Below are positions 53,699-62,137 of a stretch of 64,000 nt of DNA, in pieces. How positions within the stretch are numbered: the first letter of the stretch is position 1; every line of letters begins with the position of its first letter. The translations under genes were made by a program, and so were the position numbers. Origin of the DNA: Dongia sedimenti (GTDB lineage Bacteria > Pseudomonadota > Alphaproteobacteria > Dongiales > Dongiaceae); assembly GCA_030715195.1 (NCBI GenBank), contig JAUYVI010000006.1, forward strand, positions 591,714-655,713. The letters run 5' to 3'. Below the pieces are notes generated by a model. That model did no database searches. It saw only the letters and a program-made list of their open reading frames with translations, and had not been told where the DNA came from.

Positions 53699-54678
53699 CG
53701 ACCGAGACGCCCGCCTTGTCGCGCCTCGTGCCGGTCCGCCGCTGGAAGTCGTTCTTCGAATCCTACGGCCAGGAGTTCGTCATCCTGGCGGCGCTGGTGG
53801 TGCTGTTCGTCGGTGTCGGCTTCTACAACCCGCGCTTCATCAGCGCCAACAACCTGACCAGCATGTTCGTCGGCAACGCCTATATCGCCATCGCCGCGAT
53901 CGGCATGTCGATGGTGATCATCTCCGGCAATATCGACGTCTCGGTCGGCTCGCTGATCGGCGTGCTCGGCACCATCTCCGGCACCATGGCGGTCAACGGG
54001 TATCCGGTGATCCTCTGCTGGCTGGTGCCGGTGCTGATCGGCATGGTGATCAACGCCGGCGTCGGCGTGCTGGTCGCCTATGTGAAGATTCCGTCGATCG
54101 TGGTGACCCTCGGCATGCTGTCGATCCTGAAGGGCGGCCTGATCAGCGTGACCGGCGGCGCCTGGATCAGCGGCATGCCGCCGGAGTTCATGATCGCCCA
54201 GTTCCGCCTGTTCGGACTGCCATCCTCGGTCTATTTCATGGTGGTGCTGACCGCGCTGGCGGCGCTCTGGATGAAGTACTCCCCGTTCGGCCGCGCCATC
54301 TATGCGATCGGCGGCAACCCGGAGGCGGCGCGGGTCACCGGCATCCGCATCCAACCGGCGATCGTCGGCGTCTTCACCATCCACGGCATGTTCGCGGGCA
54401 TCGCCGCGATCCTGTTCGCGACCCAGCTCCAGGTCATCCAGTCGACCGTGCCGCCCAATCTGGAGCTCACCGTCATCACCGCCTCGGTGGTCGGCGGCGT
54501 CAGCATCCTCGGCGGCACCGGCACGGTGATTGGCTCCACGCTGGCGGCGATCCTGTTCGCGGCGATCGGGTCCTCGCTGGTGTTCCTCAACATCTCGGCC
54601 TATTGGCTGCGCGCGGTTCAGGGCCTGATGATTCTGGCGACGGTGCTGGCCGACATGGCCCGCCGGCGACGGATATGA
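53695..54678 (+). CDS. rhaP: Rhamnose ABC importer permease RhaP
   Basis: A 327-residue CUT2/RbsC-type permease with about ten helices. MSMVIISGNIDVSVGSLIGVLG and the EAA-like YAIGGNPEAARVTGIRI region are typical. It overlaps rhaT by 4 bp and precedes the second permease gene, so the channel is a heterodimer. Confidence 0.89.
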   Translation: MTTETPALSRLVPVRRWKSFFESYGQEFVILAALVVLFVGVGFYNPRFISANNLTSMFVGNAYIAIAAIGMSMVIISGNIDVSVGSLIGVLGTISGTMAVNGYPVILCWLVPVLIGMVINAGVGVLVAYVKIPSIVVTLGMLSILKGGLISVTGGAWISGMPPEFMIAQFRLFGLPSSVYFMVVLTALAALWMKYSPFGRAIYAIGGNPEAARVTGIRIQPAIVGVFTIHGMFAGIAAILFATQLQVIQSTVPPNLELTVITASVVGGVSILGGTGTVIGSTLAAILFAAIGSSLVFLNISAYWLRAVQGLMILATVLADMARRRRI

Positions 54679-54691
54679 GGGGGGATCTGAG

Positions 54692-55639
54692 ATGACCCTG
54701 GTGCTCAACCGCATGCTGCGCCACGAAGTCATTCTCGGCGTCCTGCTGGTCGCCGCGCTGATCGTGCTCGCCGGCCAGTCGGAGCATTTCTGGACCGCCG
54801 ACAACCTCTTGAACCAGGGCCGCCTGATGGCCGAGGTCGGCCTGATAGCCTTGCCGATGACCTTCGTCATCGTGACCGGCGGCATCGATCTGTCGGTCGG
54901 CTCGATCTTCGGCCTTTCCGCGATCCTGCTCGGCGTGTTCTGGCAGAACATGGGGCTGCCGCTGCCGGTTGCCATGGTGGCGGCGATCCTGGTCGGCGGC
55001 ATCGCGGGCTTGGGCAACGGGTTCATCATCACGCGGTTCAAGGTGCCGCCGCTGATCGCGACGCTGGCGACCCTGGCGCTCTATCGCGGCCTCGCCGAGG
55101 GCATCAGCCAGGCGCGCTCGGTGCGCGGCTATCCCGATTGGTTCTTCGGGCTCGGACAGGGCGAAGTGCTCGGCGTGCCGAGCCAGCTCTGGATCATGAT
55201 CGTCTGCTTCGTGATCGCCGCCTTCATTCTGGGTCTGACCACCTTCGGCCGCACCACCTACGCGATCGGCTCCAACGAGGTGGCGGCACGCTTCTCCGGC
55301 CTCAAGGTCGATCGCGCCAAGCTGCTGATCTACGGCGCTTCCGGTCTGATCGCCGGATTGGCGGCGGTGATCTTCGTCAGCCGTGTCTCCACGACGCGCT
55401 CCGACATGGGCACCGGCCTGGAGCTCGACGTGATCACCGCCGTGGTGCTCGGCGGCACCTCGATCTTCGGCGGGCGCGGGACGGTCATCGGCACGGGTTT
55501 GGGCCTCATTCTGATGCAGGCCCTGAAGAACGGCCTGGCGCTCTCGGGCGTCAAGGGCGACGGAACGATCGTGGTGATCGGGGCGGTGCTGATCGCCGCG
55601 ATCCTGATCGGCAATCTCCTGAGTCGAGACGGCGACTGA
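54692..55639 (+). CDS. rhaQ: Rhamnose ABC importer permease RhaQ
   Basis: A 315-residue permease similar in plan to RhaP: PMTFVIVTGGIDLSVGSIFGLS and RTTYAIGSNEVAARFSGLKV are present. It starts 13 bp after rhaP with a purine-rich GGGGGAT. Together the two proteins form the membrane path for L-rhamnose. Confidence 0.89.
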   Translation: MTLVLNRMLRHEVILGVLLVAALIVLAGQSEHFWTADNLLNQGRLMAEVGLIALPMTFVIVTGGIDLSVGSIFGLSAILLGVFWQNMGLPLPVAMVAAILVGGIAGLGNGFIITRFKVPPLIATLATLALYRGLAEGISQARSVRGYPDWFFGLGQGEVLGVPSQLWIMIVCFVIAAFILGLTTFGRTTYAIGSNEVAARFSGLKVDRAKLLIYGASGLIAGLAAVIFVSRVSTTRSDMGTGLELDVITAVVLGGTSIFGGRGTVIGTGLGLILMQALKNGLALSGVKGDGTIVVIGAVLIAAILIGNLLSRDGD

Positions 55640-55702
55640 GTTCGGGAAGAAGGCGCGGGCCCGCCGTCACAACAACCCGCGCCACACATGAGGAGGAAAG
55701 CG

Positions 55703-56815
55703 ATGCGTAAGACTCTGTTTCTGACCGCCGCCCTGGGATTGACCATGGGCGTCGGGACCGCGGCCATGGCGGACTCACCCTGGACCGGCGGCGACAACCT
55801 GCCGACCAGCCCCTTGGCCTGCGACAACACGCCGGGCGCGGCGGCGGCGATGCCGTATGACGGTGGTGCCGTGACCGGCGCTCCCGATCTCAAGGGCAAG
55901 CCGATCAAGGTCGTCGATGTGCCGAAGCTGATCGGCATCGGCTATTTCAACGCGACCTCGAAGGGCATCGCCGACGCGGCCAAGGAACTCGGCAACGTCG
56001 ATGCCAAGACCGACGGCCCGACCCAGGCCAATATCGACCAGCAGGTCTCCTTCCTCGACAACTACATCACCAGCGGCGTCAACGGCATCCTGTTCGCCGC
56101 CAACGATCCGGTGGCGATTGCGCCGGTCTTGAAGAAGGCGCTCTCCAAGGGCATCCATGTGGTCGGCTACGACGCCAACTCGCAGCCGGACGCCCGCGAA
56201 TGGTTCGTCAACCAGGCGCAGTTTAACGGCATCGGCAAGGCCCTGGTCGACGACATGGCCAAGGAGATCGGCGAGGACGGCGCCTTCGCCATCGTCACCT
56301 CGACCTTCACCACGCCGAACCAGGCGCGCTGGATCGCCGAGATGGCGGCCTATCAGGCGAAGTGCCATCCGAAGATGAAGTGGCTGGAGACCGTGGAGGC
56401 CCAGGAGGACAACAACCTCTCCTTCAACCAGGCGACCACGCTCATCAACAAGTACGACGACGAGCTGAAAGGCATCTTCGGCATGACCAGCGTCGCGACG
56501 CCGGCCTCCGCCGAAGCGGTCACCCAGGCCAACATGTGCGGCAAGATCGCGGTGGTCGGTCTCGCCACCCCGAACGCGATGAAGCCCTATGTCGCCAAGG
56601 ATTGCGTGAAGTCGGTCGTGCTGTGGAACCCGGTCGATCTCGGCTATGCGGCGATGTACGTGCTGCGCGCCGTGGTCGATGGCGACCTGAAGCCGGGTGC
56701 CAAGTCGGTCAAGGCCGGCAAGCTCGGCGAGCTGCAGATCATCAACGGCAGCGAGGTCCTGCTCGGCGCACCGACCACCTTCACCAAGGAGAACATCGGC
56801 AACTTCGACTTCTAG
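55703..56815 (+). CDS. rhaS: Rhamnose ABC importer substrate-binding protein
   Basis: Read from the ATG at 55703 after AGGAGG, 370 residues. A signal peptide ends around MGVGTAAMADS. The periplasmic-binding-protein type I fold is visible (VPKLIGIGYFNATSKGIADA, NGILFAANDPVAIAPVLKKA, VVGYDANSQPDAREWFVNQ), as in rhizobial RhaS. It captures L-rhamnose in the periplasm. It is the last gene of the operon, followed by a strong terminator. Confidence 0.9.
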   Translation: MRKTLFLTAALGLTMGVGTAAMADSPWTGGDNLPTSPLACDNTPGAAAAMPYDGGAVTGAPDLKGKPIKVVDVPKLIGIGYFNATSKGIADAAKELGNVDAKTDGPTQANIDQQVSFLDNYITSGVNGILFAANDPVAIAPVLKKALSKGIHVVGYDANSQPDAREWFVNQAQFNGIGKALVDDMAKEIGEDGAFAIVTSTFTTPNQARWIAEMAAYQAKCHPKMKWLETVEAQEDNNLSFNQATTLINKYDDELKGIFGMTSVATPASAEAVTQANMCGKIAVVGLATPNAMKPYVAKDCVKSVVLWNPVDLGYAAMYVLRAVVDGDLKPGAKSVKAGKLGELQIINGSEVLLGAPTTFTKENIGNFDF

Positions 56816-56828
56816 GTTCCGGAATCGA

Positions 56829-56866
56829 AACGGCGCGGGCTTTATCGGCCCGCGCCGTTCTCTTTT
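56829..56866 (+). terminator. Intrinsic terminator after the rha transport operon
   Basis: A perfect 12-bp stem (56829-56840 with 56848-56859) with a 7-base loop is followed by CTCTTTT, 13 bp after the rhaS stop. The stem sequence AACGGCGCGGGC recurs in the terminator at 59553. It could also serve the convergent VPLPA-CTERM gene, because of the symmetric stem. Confidence 0.92.
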
Positions 56867-56884
56867 GCGCTTCGAGGCGAGGCG

Positions 56885-57466
56885 TTAAGCGTCTTGCGCG
56901 GGATGCCGGCGGCGCCAGCCGACGAAACCCATCCCCGCCAAAGCCGTCATGAACAGCGGCAGTGCCGCGGGGATCGGGGTTGTCGCGACCGGCACGGCGG
57001 TGACCGTCAGCGTGGCCGTCGCCGCCGATGGGACGGGGGTCAGGAAGGTGACGTTCAAATTGAAAACACCCGGTGCGAATTGCGGTGCGCTCAGCAGACC
57101 GGTAAAGATCTGGTCGCCGCCGAAATCGAATATCGCGCCAACCTCGGTGAGTGGATCCGCCGTCGTGGAAATGCGGACGCCGCCGGAGCCGAACCCCAGC
57201 GTCGCCGAGTAGAACACCAGCTTCAACGGGTCGATGCCCGCCACGCCGTTGAAGGCGGTATAGCCGTCCGCGTTCGAGAAGTCGGAGGGCGTCGGGTTGC
57301 TGTCCAGCACCCAATTCGCCGTGTAGTCGCCGGTGAGCGAGAAGTTGAGCGTCGTCGCTTCGGCCTTGGCGCCCGCCATGGCCAGCGTGACGGCCGCGAG
57401 CGCGGCCAGGGTCACGGCGCGCAGCATGCCGGCACTGAACAGCGTCCTCGTAAGGAATCGGCCCAT
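56885..57466 (-). CDS. VPLPA-CTERM/PEP-CTERM-type sorted surface protein
   Basis: Read from the ATG at 57466 (AGGAG upstream), 193 residues. A long signal peptide ends near AGAKAEA. The mature part is a beta-rich domain of unknown function. The C-terminus has IPAALPLFMTALAGMGFVGW followed by RRR, the tripartite sorting signal (motif, hydrophobic helix, arginine cluster) of the VPLPA/PEP-CTERM group. These proteins are processed by an exosortase, and none is encoded in the window. Confidence 0.8.
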   Translation of the reverse strand: MGRFLTRTLFSAGMLRAVTLAALAAVTLAMAGAKAEATTLNFSLTGDYTANWVLDSNPTPSDFSNADGYTAFNGVAGIDPLKLVFYSATLGFGSGGVRISTTADPLTEVGAIFDFGGDQIFTGLLSAPQFAPGVFNLNVTFLTPVPSAATATLTVTAVPVATTPIPAALPLFMTALAGMGFVGWRRRHPAQDA

Positions 57467-57778
57467 CGTCGTTGCTCCTCGATATCCAAGTTGCCGAACG
57501 ATCCTGGCATGCAACCGAAATGCGATCAAACGGAATCAAGCCCTGGTTGTGGATGAGCGATGGCCTCCGTTCCTCGGTTCAGGCCGCTCGCAGGGGACGA
57601 TGCCAAGGCCCGTCATTGACCTGCATCAATGTCAGGTTTCTGCCGGCCCGCGATAATCGATAACAACCACAGGTTATAATCACCCATTGCGCGCCGGCGC
57701 ACCCTGTTGCAGGATAGCCGACAAGGTTGAGGTGCAGGCGAATAAATCGCCGAAAAATTAATAAACAGGGAGAGGCCC
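57467..57778. other. Divergent intergenic region between the CTERM protein and the tail-collar operon
   Basis: These 312 bp carry no gene. They contain an FNR/FixK-like dyad at 57616-57629 and a TATAAT at 57675-57680. The GGGAGAGG at 57768-57775 is the RBS of the first tail-collar gene. Both neighbouring promoters must lie here. Confidence 0.6.
57616..57629. promoter_or_regulatory. FNR/FixK-type box
   Basis: TTGAC-CTGC-ATCAA matches the CRP/FNR-family consensus TTGAT-N4-ATCAA at nine of ten defined positions. It lies about 150 bp before the first tail-collar gene and 150 bp from the divergent CTERM gene. Whether an FNR-like protein binds it is not shown. Confidence 0.55.
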
Positions 57779-58306
57779 ATGCCATACCAGCCGGTACTCG
57801 GCCAAATCATGCCTGTCGGCTTCGCCGTCGTTCCGAAAGGCTGGGCGTTGTGCGACGGCAGCCTCCTCGCCATCCAGTCGAACCAGGCACTCTTCTCATT
57901 GTTCGGGACGCGGTTCGGCGGCAACGGCGTCACGACCTTCGGCCTGCCCGACCTGCGCGGCCGGGCGATCCTGGGGGCCGACACGGCCAACACCATGGGC
58001 GTGCAGAACGGCACGACCACCGTGGCGCTCGCCGACCCGCAGCTGCCGCGACACACGCACACCCTGATCGGATCGACCACCAACGGCGTCGGGCGCGGCG
58101 CCAATCCGGCGGACCATGTCTTCGGGGTGAACACCGCTCCGGGCAATCAGCAGATCTTCGGGCCGGCCGGCGCCGCCGAGGTGCCACTCGCATCGGGCAC
58201 CAACGTGGTCCCGAACGGGGCCGGCCAGGCCCACAACAACATGCAGCCCTATCTGGTGATCAACTACATGGTCGCACTGCAAGGTACCTATCCGTCTCGG
58301 AACTGA
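57779..58306 (+). CDS. Tail-collar domain protein (microcystin-dependent protein family), copy 1
   Basis: A 175-residue protein with the phage tail-collar/Mdp pattern: VLGQIMPVGFAVVPKGWALCDG at the start, LFSLFGTRFGGNGVTTFGLP followed by DLRGRA, and AHNNMQPYLVINYMVALQG at the end. No signal peptide is visible. It is the first of three related genes, each with its own strong RBS. Related bacterial proteins were named microcystin-dependent proteins and often occur as tandem trios; their role is unclear. Confidence 0.9.
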   Translation: MPYQPVLGQIMPVGFAVVPKGWALCDGSLLAIQSNQALFSLFGTRFGGNGVTTFGLPDLRGRAILGADTANTMGVQNGTTTVALADPQLPRHTHTLIGSTTNGVGRGANPADHVFGVNTAPGNQQIFGPAGAAEVPLASGTNVVPNGAGQAHNNMQPYLVINYMVALQGTYPSRN

Positions 58307-58365
58307 ACGCGCGCCGGGCGCCAGAGATCGAGGGTTCGGCCTCCGGCGCCTTGGGGAGAGGAAAC

Positions 58366-58899
58366 ATGGCTGACCAGTTTGTTGGAGAGATTCGCCTTTT
58401 CGCGTTCGGCCGCGTCCCGACCGGCTGGGTGGCCTGCAACGGCGCGCTGCTGTCGATCGCGCAATTCGATGTGCTCTATACGTTGCTCGGAACCACCTAT
58501 GGCGGCGACGGCAGCACCACCTTCGGCGTTCCCGACCTGCGGGGGCGGGTCCCGCTGCATGCGGGCAAGTCGAATCAAGGCAATACCTATGTGCCCGGCC
58601 AGATCGCCGGGGAGGAAACCCATACCTTGAATCTCCAGGAGATGGCGACGCACACCCATGCCCTGGTTTCGACCAGCAACAAGGGCGACACGGCCACGCC
58701 GGGACCGACCGTGCATCTCGCGACCTCCAACATCGATGCCGAGACGCTCTACGCGCCGCCGGCGAGCATCGCCGGCTATGACGTGATGGCGGACTGCATG
58801 ACACCCGATGGCGAAAGCCTGCCGCATGACAACATGATGCCGACGCTCATCATGAACTTCTGCATCGCGACCGAGGGAATCTACCCGAGCGCCAGCTGA
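58366..58899 (+). CDS. Tail-collar domain protein (microcystin-dependent protein family), copy 2
   Basis: A 177-residue paralogue of the preceding gene, starting at the ATG at 58366 after GGGGAGAGG. It has FVGEIRLFAFGRVPTGWVAC, GTTYGGDGSTTFGVPDLRGR and a C-terminal HDNMMPTLIMNFCIATEGIYP. A longer frame from 57727 is a shadow that enters this gene. Sequence between the conserved ends is divergent from copies 1 and 3. Confidence 0.9.
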   Translation: MADQFVGEIRLFAFGRVPTGWVACNGALLSIAQFDVLYTLLGTTYGGDGSTTFGVPDLRGRVPLHAGKSNQGNTYVPGQIAGEETHTLNLQEMATHTHALVSTSNKGDTATPGPTVHLATSNIDAETLYAPPASIAGYDVMADCMTPDGESLPHDNMMPTLIMNFCIATEGIYPSAS

Positions 58900-58984
58900 C
58901 TCGAGCGGGCGGCAGGGACGGACTGCATTCAGACGGTGCGCCGGGTGGGGCGACGGTATCCGCTCGGCAGAACAGGAGCTTCTC

Positions 58985-59524
58985 ATGGCCGATCAATACA
59001 TAGGCGAGATCATCGCGGTCGGGTTCTACTACGGCACCGGCTTCGACAATACCTGGGCGCCCTGTGACGGCCGCGTCCTGCCGATCCAGCAATATTCGGC
59101 CCTGTTCTCGCTGATCGGCACCGCCTATGGCGGCGACGGGACGCGGACCTTCGCATTGCCCAATCTGAACGGAAGAGTGGCCGCTTCCCAGGGCCAGGGG
59201 CCGGGCCTGACCACCCGCAGCCTTGGCGAGCAGGTCGGCACCGATCAGGTGACGCTCACGCACGATCAAATGCCGAAGCACAATCATCAAATCCGGCTCG
59301 GACAGGCCGGTGGACCCAACACCACGCCAGGCCCAGGCGGGGCCGGAACCACGGCGGCGATCAATCCCACGTTCAACGGCTTCGTCAACGGCCCGGGCAA
59401 TGTCCCGTTCGCGCCGACGGCAATCGCCTTCGATGGCGGTCAGCAGCCGCACCCGAACGACCAGCCGACCACCGGCCTCTGGTATCTGATCGCGCTCAGC
59501 GGGATCTTTCCGAACTTCAACTGA
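58985..59524 (+). CDS. Tail-collar domain protein (microcystin-dependent protein family), copy 3
   Basis: A 179-residue paralogue with AGGAG upstream. It begins MADQYIGEIIAVGFYYGTGF and carries TAYGGDGTRTFALPNLNGRV, a histidine-rich QMPKHNHQI and an ending NDQPTTGLWYLIALSGIFPN. It is the last gene of the trio and is followed after 28 bp by a terminator. Confidence 0.9.
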   Translation: MADQYIGEIIAVGFYYGTGFDNTWAPCDGRVLPIQQYSALFSLIGTAYGGDGTRTFALPNLNGRVAASQGQGPGLTTRSLGEQVGTDQVTLTHDQMPKHNHQIRLGQAGGPNTTPGPGGAGTTAAINPTFNGFVNGPGNVPFAPTAIAFDGGQQPHPNDQPTTGLWYLIALSGIFPNFN

Positions 59525-59552
59525 GCGGGCAGCCCAGCGGTGAACTCAAGCA

Positions 59553-59591
59553 AAACGGCGCGGGCCTATTCAGCCTGCGCCGTTTCCTTTT
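59553..59591 (+). terminator. Intrinsic terminator after the tail-collar trio
   Basis: Thirteen-base arms (59553-59565 with 59573-59585) pair with one wobble position around a 7-base loop and are followed by CCTTTTAT. The arm contains AACGGCGCGGGC, the same stem as the terminator at 56829. Confidence 0.9.
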
Positions 59592-60199
59592 ATCCCTGTC
59601 GCGTCTCAACTAAGGTGACTCACGCTTCCGCGGCTTCCTTGACTCTCGCCCCGGCGAGTCGCGCCCTGCCTGAATCGAAATCTCACAATAAATGGCATCG
59701 GCGCTGACCGCGTCGCAGATTAAATGGTTTCGCGCTCTACGCCAGAGATGAATCTCTCTAAAATGGTAGTAGTTGGGATCGTAATAACTATTGAGAGCAT
59801 AGACCCAGGCCGTATCAGAGTCCTATTTAACTGCGATAGACGCGTTGCTCCGTCGAGCTCCCGAGACATGCAGTGGGTTCTATGGCTCTTCCCGCGATAC
59901 CCGGAATGACCAATCCGGACAGGGAGCACCCTGGCCAATCCAGCGCTTCGCGGGCCAAGCGCATTGACCGAGTAAAGCTGTTAAGAGGCCCCGCCCGCCC
60001 GCGCCAAGAGATTTAGTAGCGACGAGGACGACCCGCCTCTCCCTCCGATGAAATATGTGTGTGACTTGCAAGCCCCGGCCATAGCCTGGGTTCGCGCGTC
60101 GCCATAGCTCCTGCGCGCGCAGGATGGAGCAGGAATTGTGAATACCCATGACATCGGGCTTGCCCGGACCCGACGGGTTGGTCCTGGCCGAGCCCTGGA
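59592..60199. other. Gene-free, relatively A+T-rich region
   Basis: I find no supportable gene in these roughly 600 bp. Open frames exist on both strands but lack RBS, recognisable motifs and the codon pattern of the neighbours. The part around 59690-59830 is visibly less GC-rich than the rest of the window, which suggests foreign or decaying DNA. Confidence 0.6.
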
Positions 60200-60838
60200 A
60201 ACTCTGCGCTGAAAGGCGCAAAGGCGCTTTTCGACGAGCAGAGTGGTACGATTCTCTGTGAAAACCAAGGGAACGACGCGGAACGGGCGCTTCTCGTTGC
60301 CCACGAGCTCGGGCACGCGCGCCTTCATGCCACTTCCAGCACCTGCGTCGCGGACGATATCGATCCTTCACGATCTATAGAGACAGCCCCAGTCGGGCTG
60401 CAGCGGGTGGAAGACTACGGTGCTCACGAGCGTAGAGAGCTTCAGGCGAACGTCTTCGCACGGGAATTTCTTCTGCCGAGGAGACTTGCGGCACGGCTCC
60501 ACATCGATGATGGATTGGGCGCAGCGGACATTGCCCGAAGAACCGGCCTTCCTATCGGTCTCGTAAGACAGCAGCTATTCGATGCGTTGCTCTTGCCGCC
60601 GCCGGTAAGGGAGGTCGAGGCGCCGCCGCCAACACCTTTCGTCGAGGATTCCTCACAGGAAAAGGCGGTCAGGCATCGTGATAGCCCATTTCAGCTTCAG
60701 GCGGGGCCCGGCACCGGAAAGACCCGCACGCTCGTCGACCGTGCCGTTTCTTTGATCAAAGAAGGTGTCGATCCTGGCGCCATCTTGGTTCTGACATTCT
60801 CCAATCGAGCTGCAGGCGAACTGGCTGAAAGGCTATAA
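60200..60838 (+). pseudogene. Remnant of an ImmA/IrrE metallopeptidase-UvrD helicase fusion gene
   Basis: In one frame the sequence reads ALFDEQSGTILCENQGND, then LLVAHELGHARLH, a zinc-peptidase HExxH motif of the ImmA/IrrE (DUF955) type. QANVFAREFLLPR continues that domain. A UvrD/PcrA helicase start follows: SPFQLQAGPGTGKTRTLVDRA with Walker A, then ILVLTFSNRAAGELAERL. The frame stops at 60836-60838, right after the start of the helicase domain, and no valid start with RBS is found upstream. Only a fragment of what should be a protein of roughly 1000 residues remains. Confidence 0.78.
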
Positions 60839-60869
60839 GAATCTGCATCTGACGCACCTGCGTACGCTA

Positions 60870-61315
60870 TTGAATCGCGGAATCTACCTCATCTCGGCCT
60901 CCATCGTCGCGGGGTGCCTGTTCGGCTGGTATCTCGAGACCGAGGCCTTGAAGGTCCGTGAGTTCCGCGTCGACGGTTCCGGCGTCTCACAGCAAGTGGA
61001 AATCAAGCCCGTCGTGTCGCCACTTTCGGCGCAATCTGAGTTTGTCGGCCGCGCGAAGGTCGCCAACACCGGCACCGCTGCGCTCGCAGTCGGCGACCTC
61101 GTTGCGCATGATCAAGACAACTGGCACCTGCCGTTGCAGAATGTCGTATTCTATAGTCATCCTGACGAAGTTCAGGCAAATACCGTCGCCGAGTTCAACC
61201 GAATTTCCGTGGGGAGTTTGAGGCACGATTGGCGTCCAAAAGGGTCAATCGAGCAGTTTGTGAATTCGCATTCTCGGCTGCACGACGGGCGCGTCGAAGA
61301 CTACATTCGGCATCG
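60870..61315 (+). pseudogene. Unrecognised membrane-anchored protein fragment, broken by a transposon remnant
   Basis: An open frame from TTG at 60870 gives one N-terminal membrane segment (GIYLISASIVAGCLFGWYLE) and then about 110 soluble residues with beta-like alternation (VGRAKVANTGTAALAVGDLV). No family is recognised. The frame runs on into the transposase remnant out of frame, so the native C-terminus is lost. It could also be non-coding. Confidence 0.4.
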
Positions 61316-61906
61316 ATGGAACGGCGTCAACAACGGACCCTCGGGCTCAAGCCCGATCGGCTCGCTGCGGACACCGCCTATGGCTCAGCAGAGATGCTGA
61401 ACTGGCTGGTCAAAGAGCGGGAGATCGCGCCGCATGTACCGGTGATCGACAAGTCGGCACGGCGCGATGGCACCTTTGCCCGGACAGACTTCAGCTACGA
61501 TGAGCGTGCCGACACCTACGTCTGTCCGGCCGGGAAGCCTCTGACCACCACTGGCACTCTGGTCAACGACGGAGCCACGCTCCTCTATCGCGGCAGCACC
61601 CATGATTGCGGCCAGTGCCAGCTCAAGACGCGCTGCTGCCCCAACACTCCAGCCCGGAAGATTCCACGCAGCCTCTGCGAGGGCGCCCGCGATCTTGCCA
61701 GATCGCTCGCCGAGCCCCCGGCCTTCGAGCAATCACGCCGCGAGCGGAAGAAGGTCGAGATGCTCTTCGCCCACCTGAAGCGGATCCTCCGGCAGGACCG
61801 GCTCAGGCTGCGAGGGCCACGGGGCGCAACAACCGAGTTCCTGCTCGCCGCCACCGCCCAGAACCTCAGGAAACTCGCAAAGCTGATCCCGGTTCCCGTC
61901 ACATAG
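61316..61906 (+). pseudogene. IS1182-family transposase, C-terminal fragment
   Basis: From 61316 the frame reads LGLKPDRLAADTAYGSAEML, then CPAGKPLTTTGTL, a CGQCQLKTRCCPN cysteine cluster, and ERKKVEMLFAHLKRILRQDR with the final catalytic glutamate region. This is the C-terminal DDE part of an IS1182-like transposase, about 196 residues of a normal length near 450. The N-terminal half is absent, so the element is inactive. Confidence 0.85.
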
Positions 61907-62003
61907 GCGGGCAGCACGCCGGACTCCCCGGCCCGGCAACGCAATCAATCCCCGCACGCGACCTCACGCCGATCTGCGCCGAGTTTTTCAACACAATCGG
62001 CGC
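61316..62003 (+). mobile_element. Truncated IS1182-type insertion sequence
   Basis: The transposase fragment is followed by about 95 bp ending in GAGTTTTTCAACACAATCGG (61981-62000), which looks like the right terminal end of such elements. No matching left end is visible in the 400 bp before the fragment, so the left part was deleted. The exact right boundary is uncertain by some bases. Confidence 0.65.
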
Positions 62004-62029
62004 ATAGCGGACATCCCGACTGGCCAGCG

Positions 62030-62137
62030 CTATCTCGCTTTGAGGGTGCCGCCATCGATCTCCACAACCTTGCAGATGATGCGGTTCATGAAGGCGCGAT
62101 CGTGCGAGGTCATCAGCAGCGCCCCGTCGTAAGCCTC
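62030..62137 (-). pseudogene. ABC-F ATPase C-terminal fragment
   Basis: On the minus strand EAYDGALLMTSHDRAFMNRI, then ICKVVEIDGGTLKAR and a stop, matches the switch-histidine region of ABC-F family ATPases (SHDR followed by EIDGG). Only about 35 residues remain, truncated at both ends. It lies just beyond the right end of the IS remnant. Confidence 0.65.

Noticed and set aside
53149..55041. A 630-codon minus-strand frame opposite rhaT and the rha permeases
   Set aside because: It is a shadow of transport genes; the translation is composition-biased and lacks any family pattern.
57675..57680. TATAAT as a -10 element for the tail-collar operon
   Set aside because: No matching -35 hexamer is found at 16-18 bp upstream; kept only as a remark.
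57779..59524. The tail-collar genes as part of a prophage
   Set aside because: No capsid, terminase, portal, integrase or lysis gene is nearby, and the three genes form their own terminated operon.
59720..59938. Small open frames on both strands in the A+T-rich gap
   Set aside because: They lack RBS, conserved motifs and operon context.
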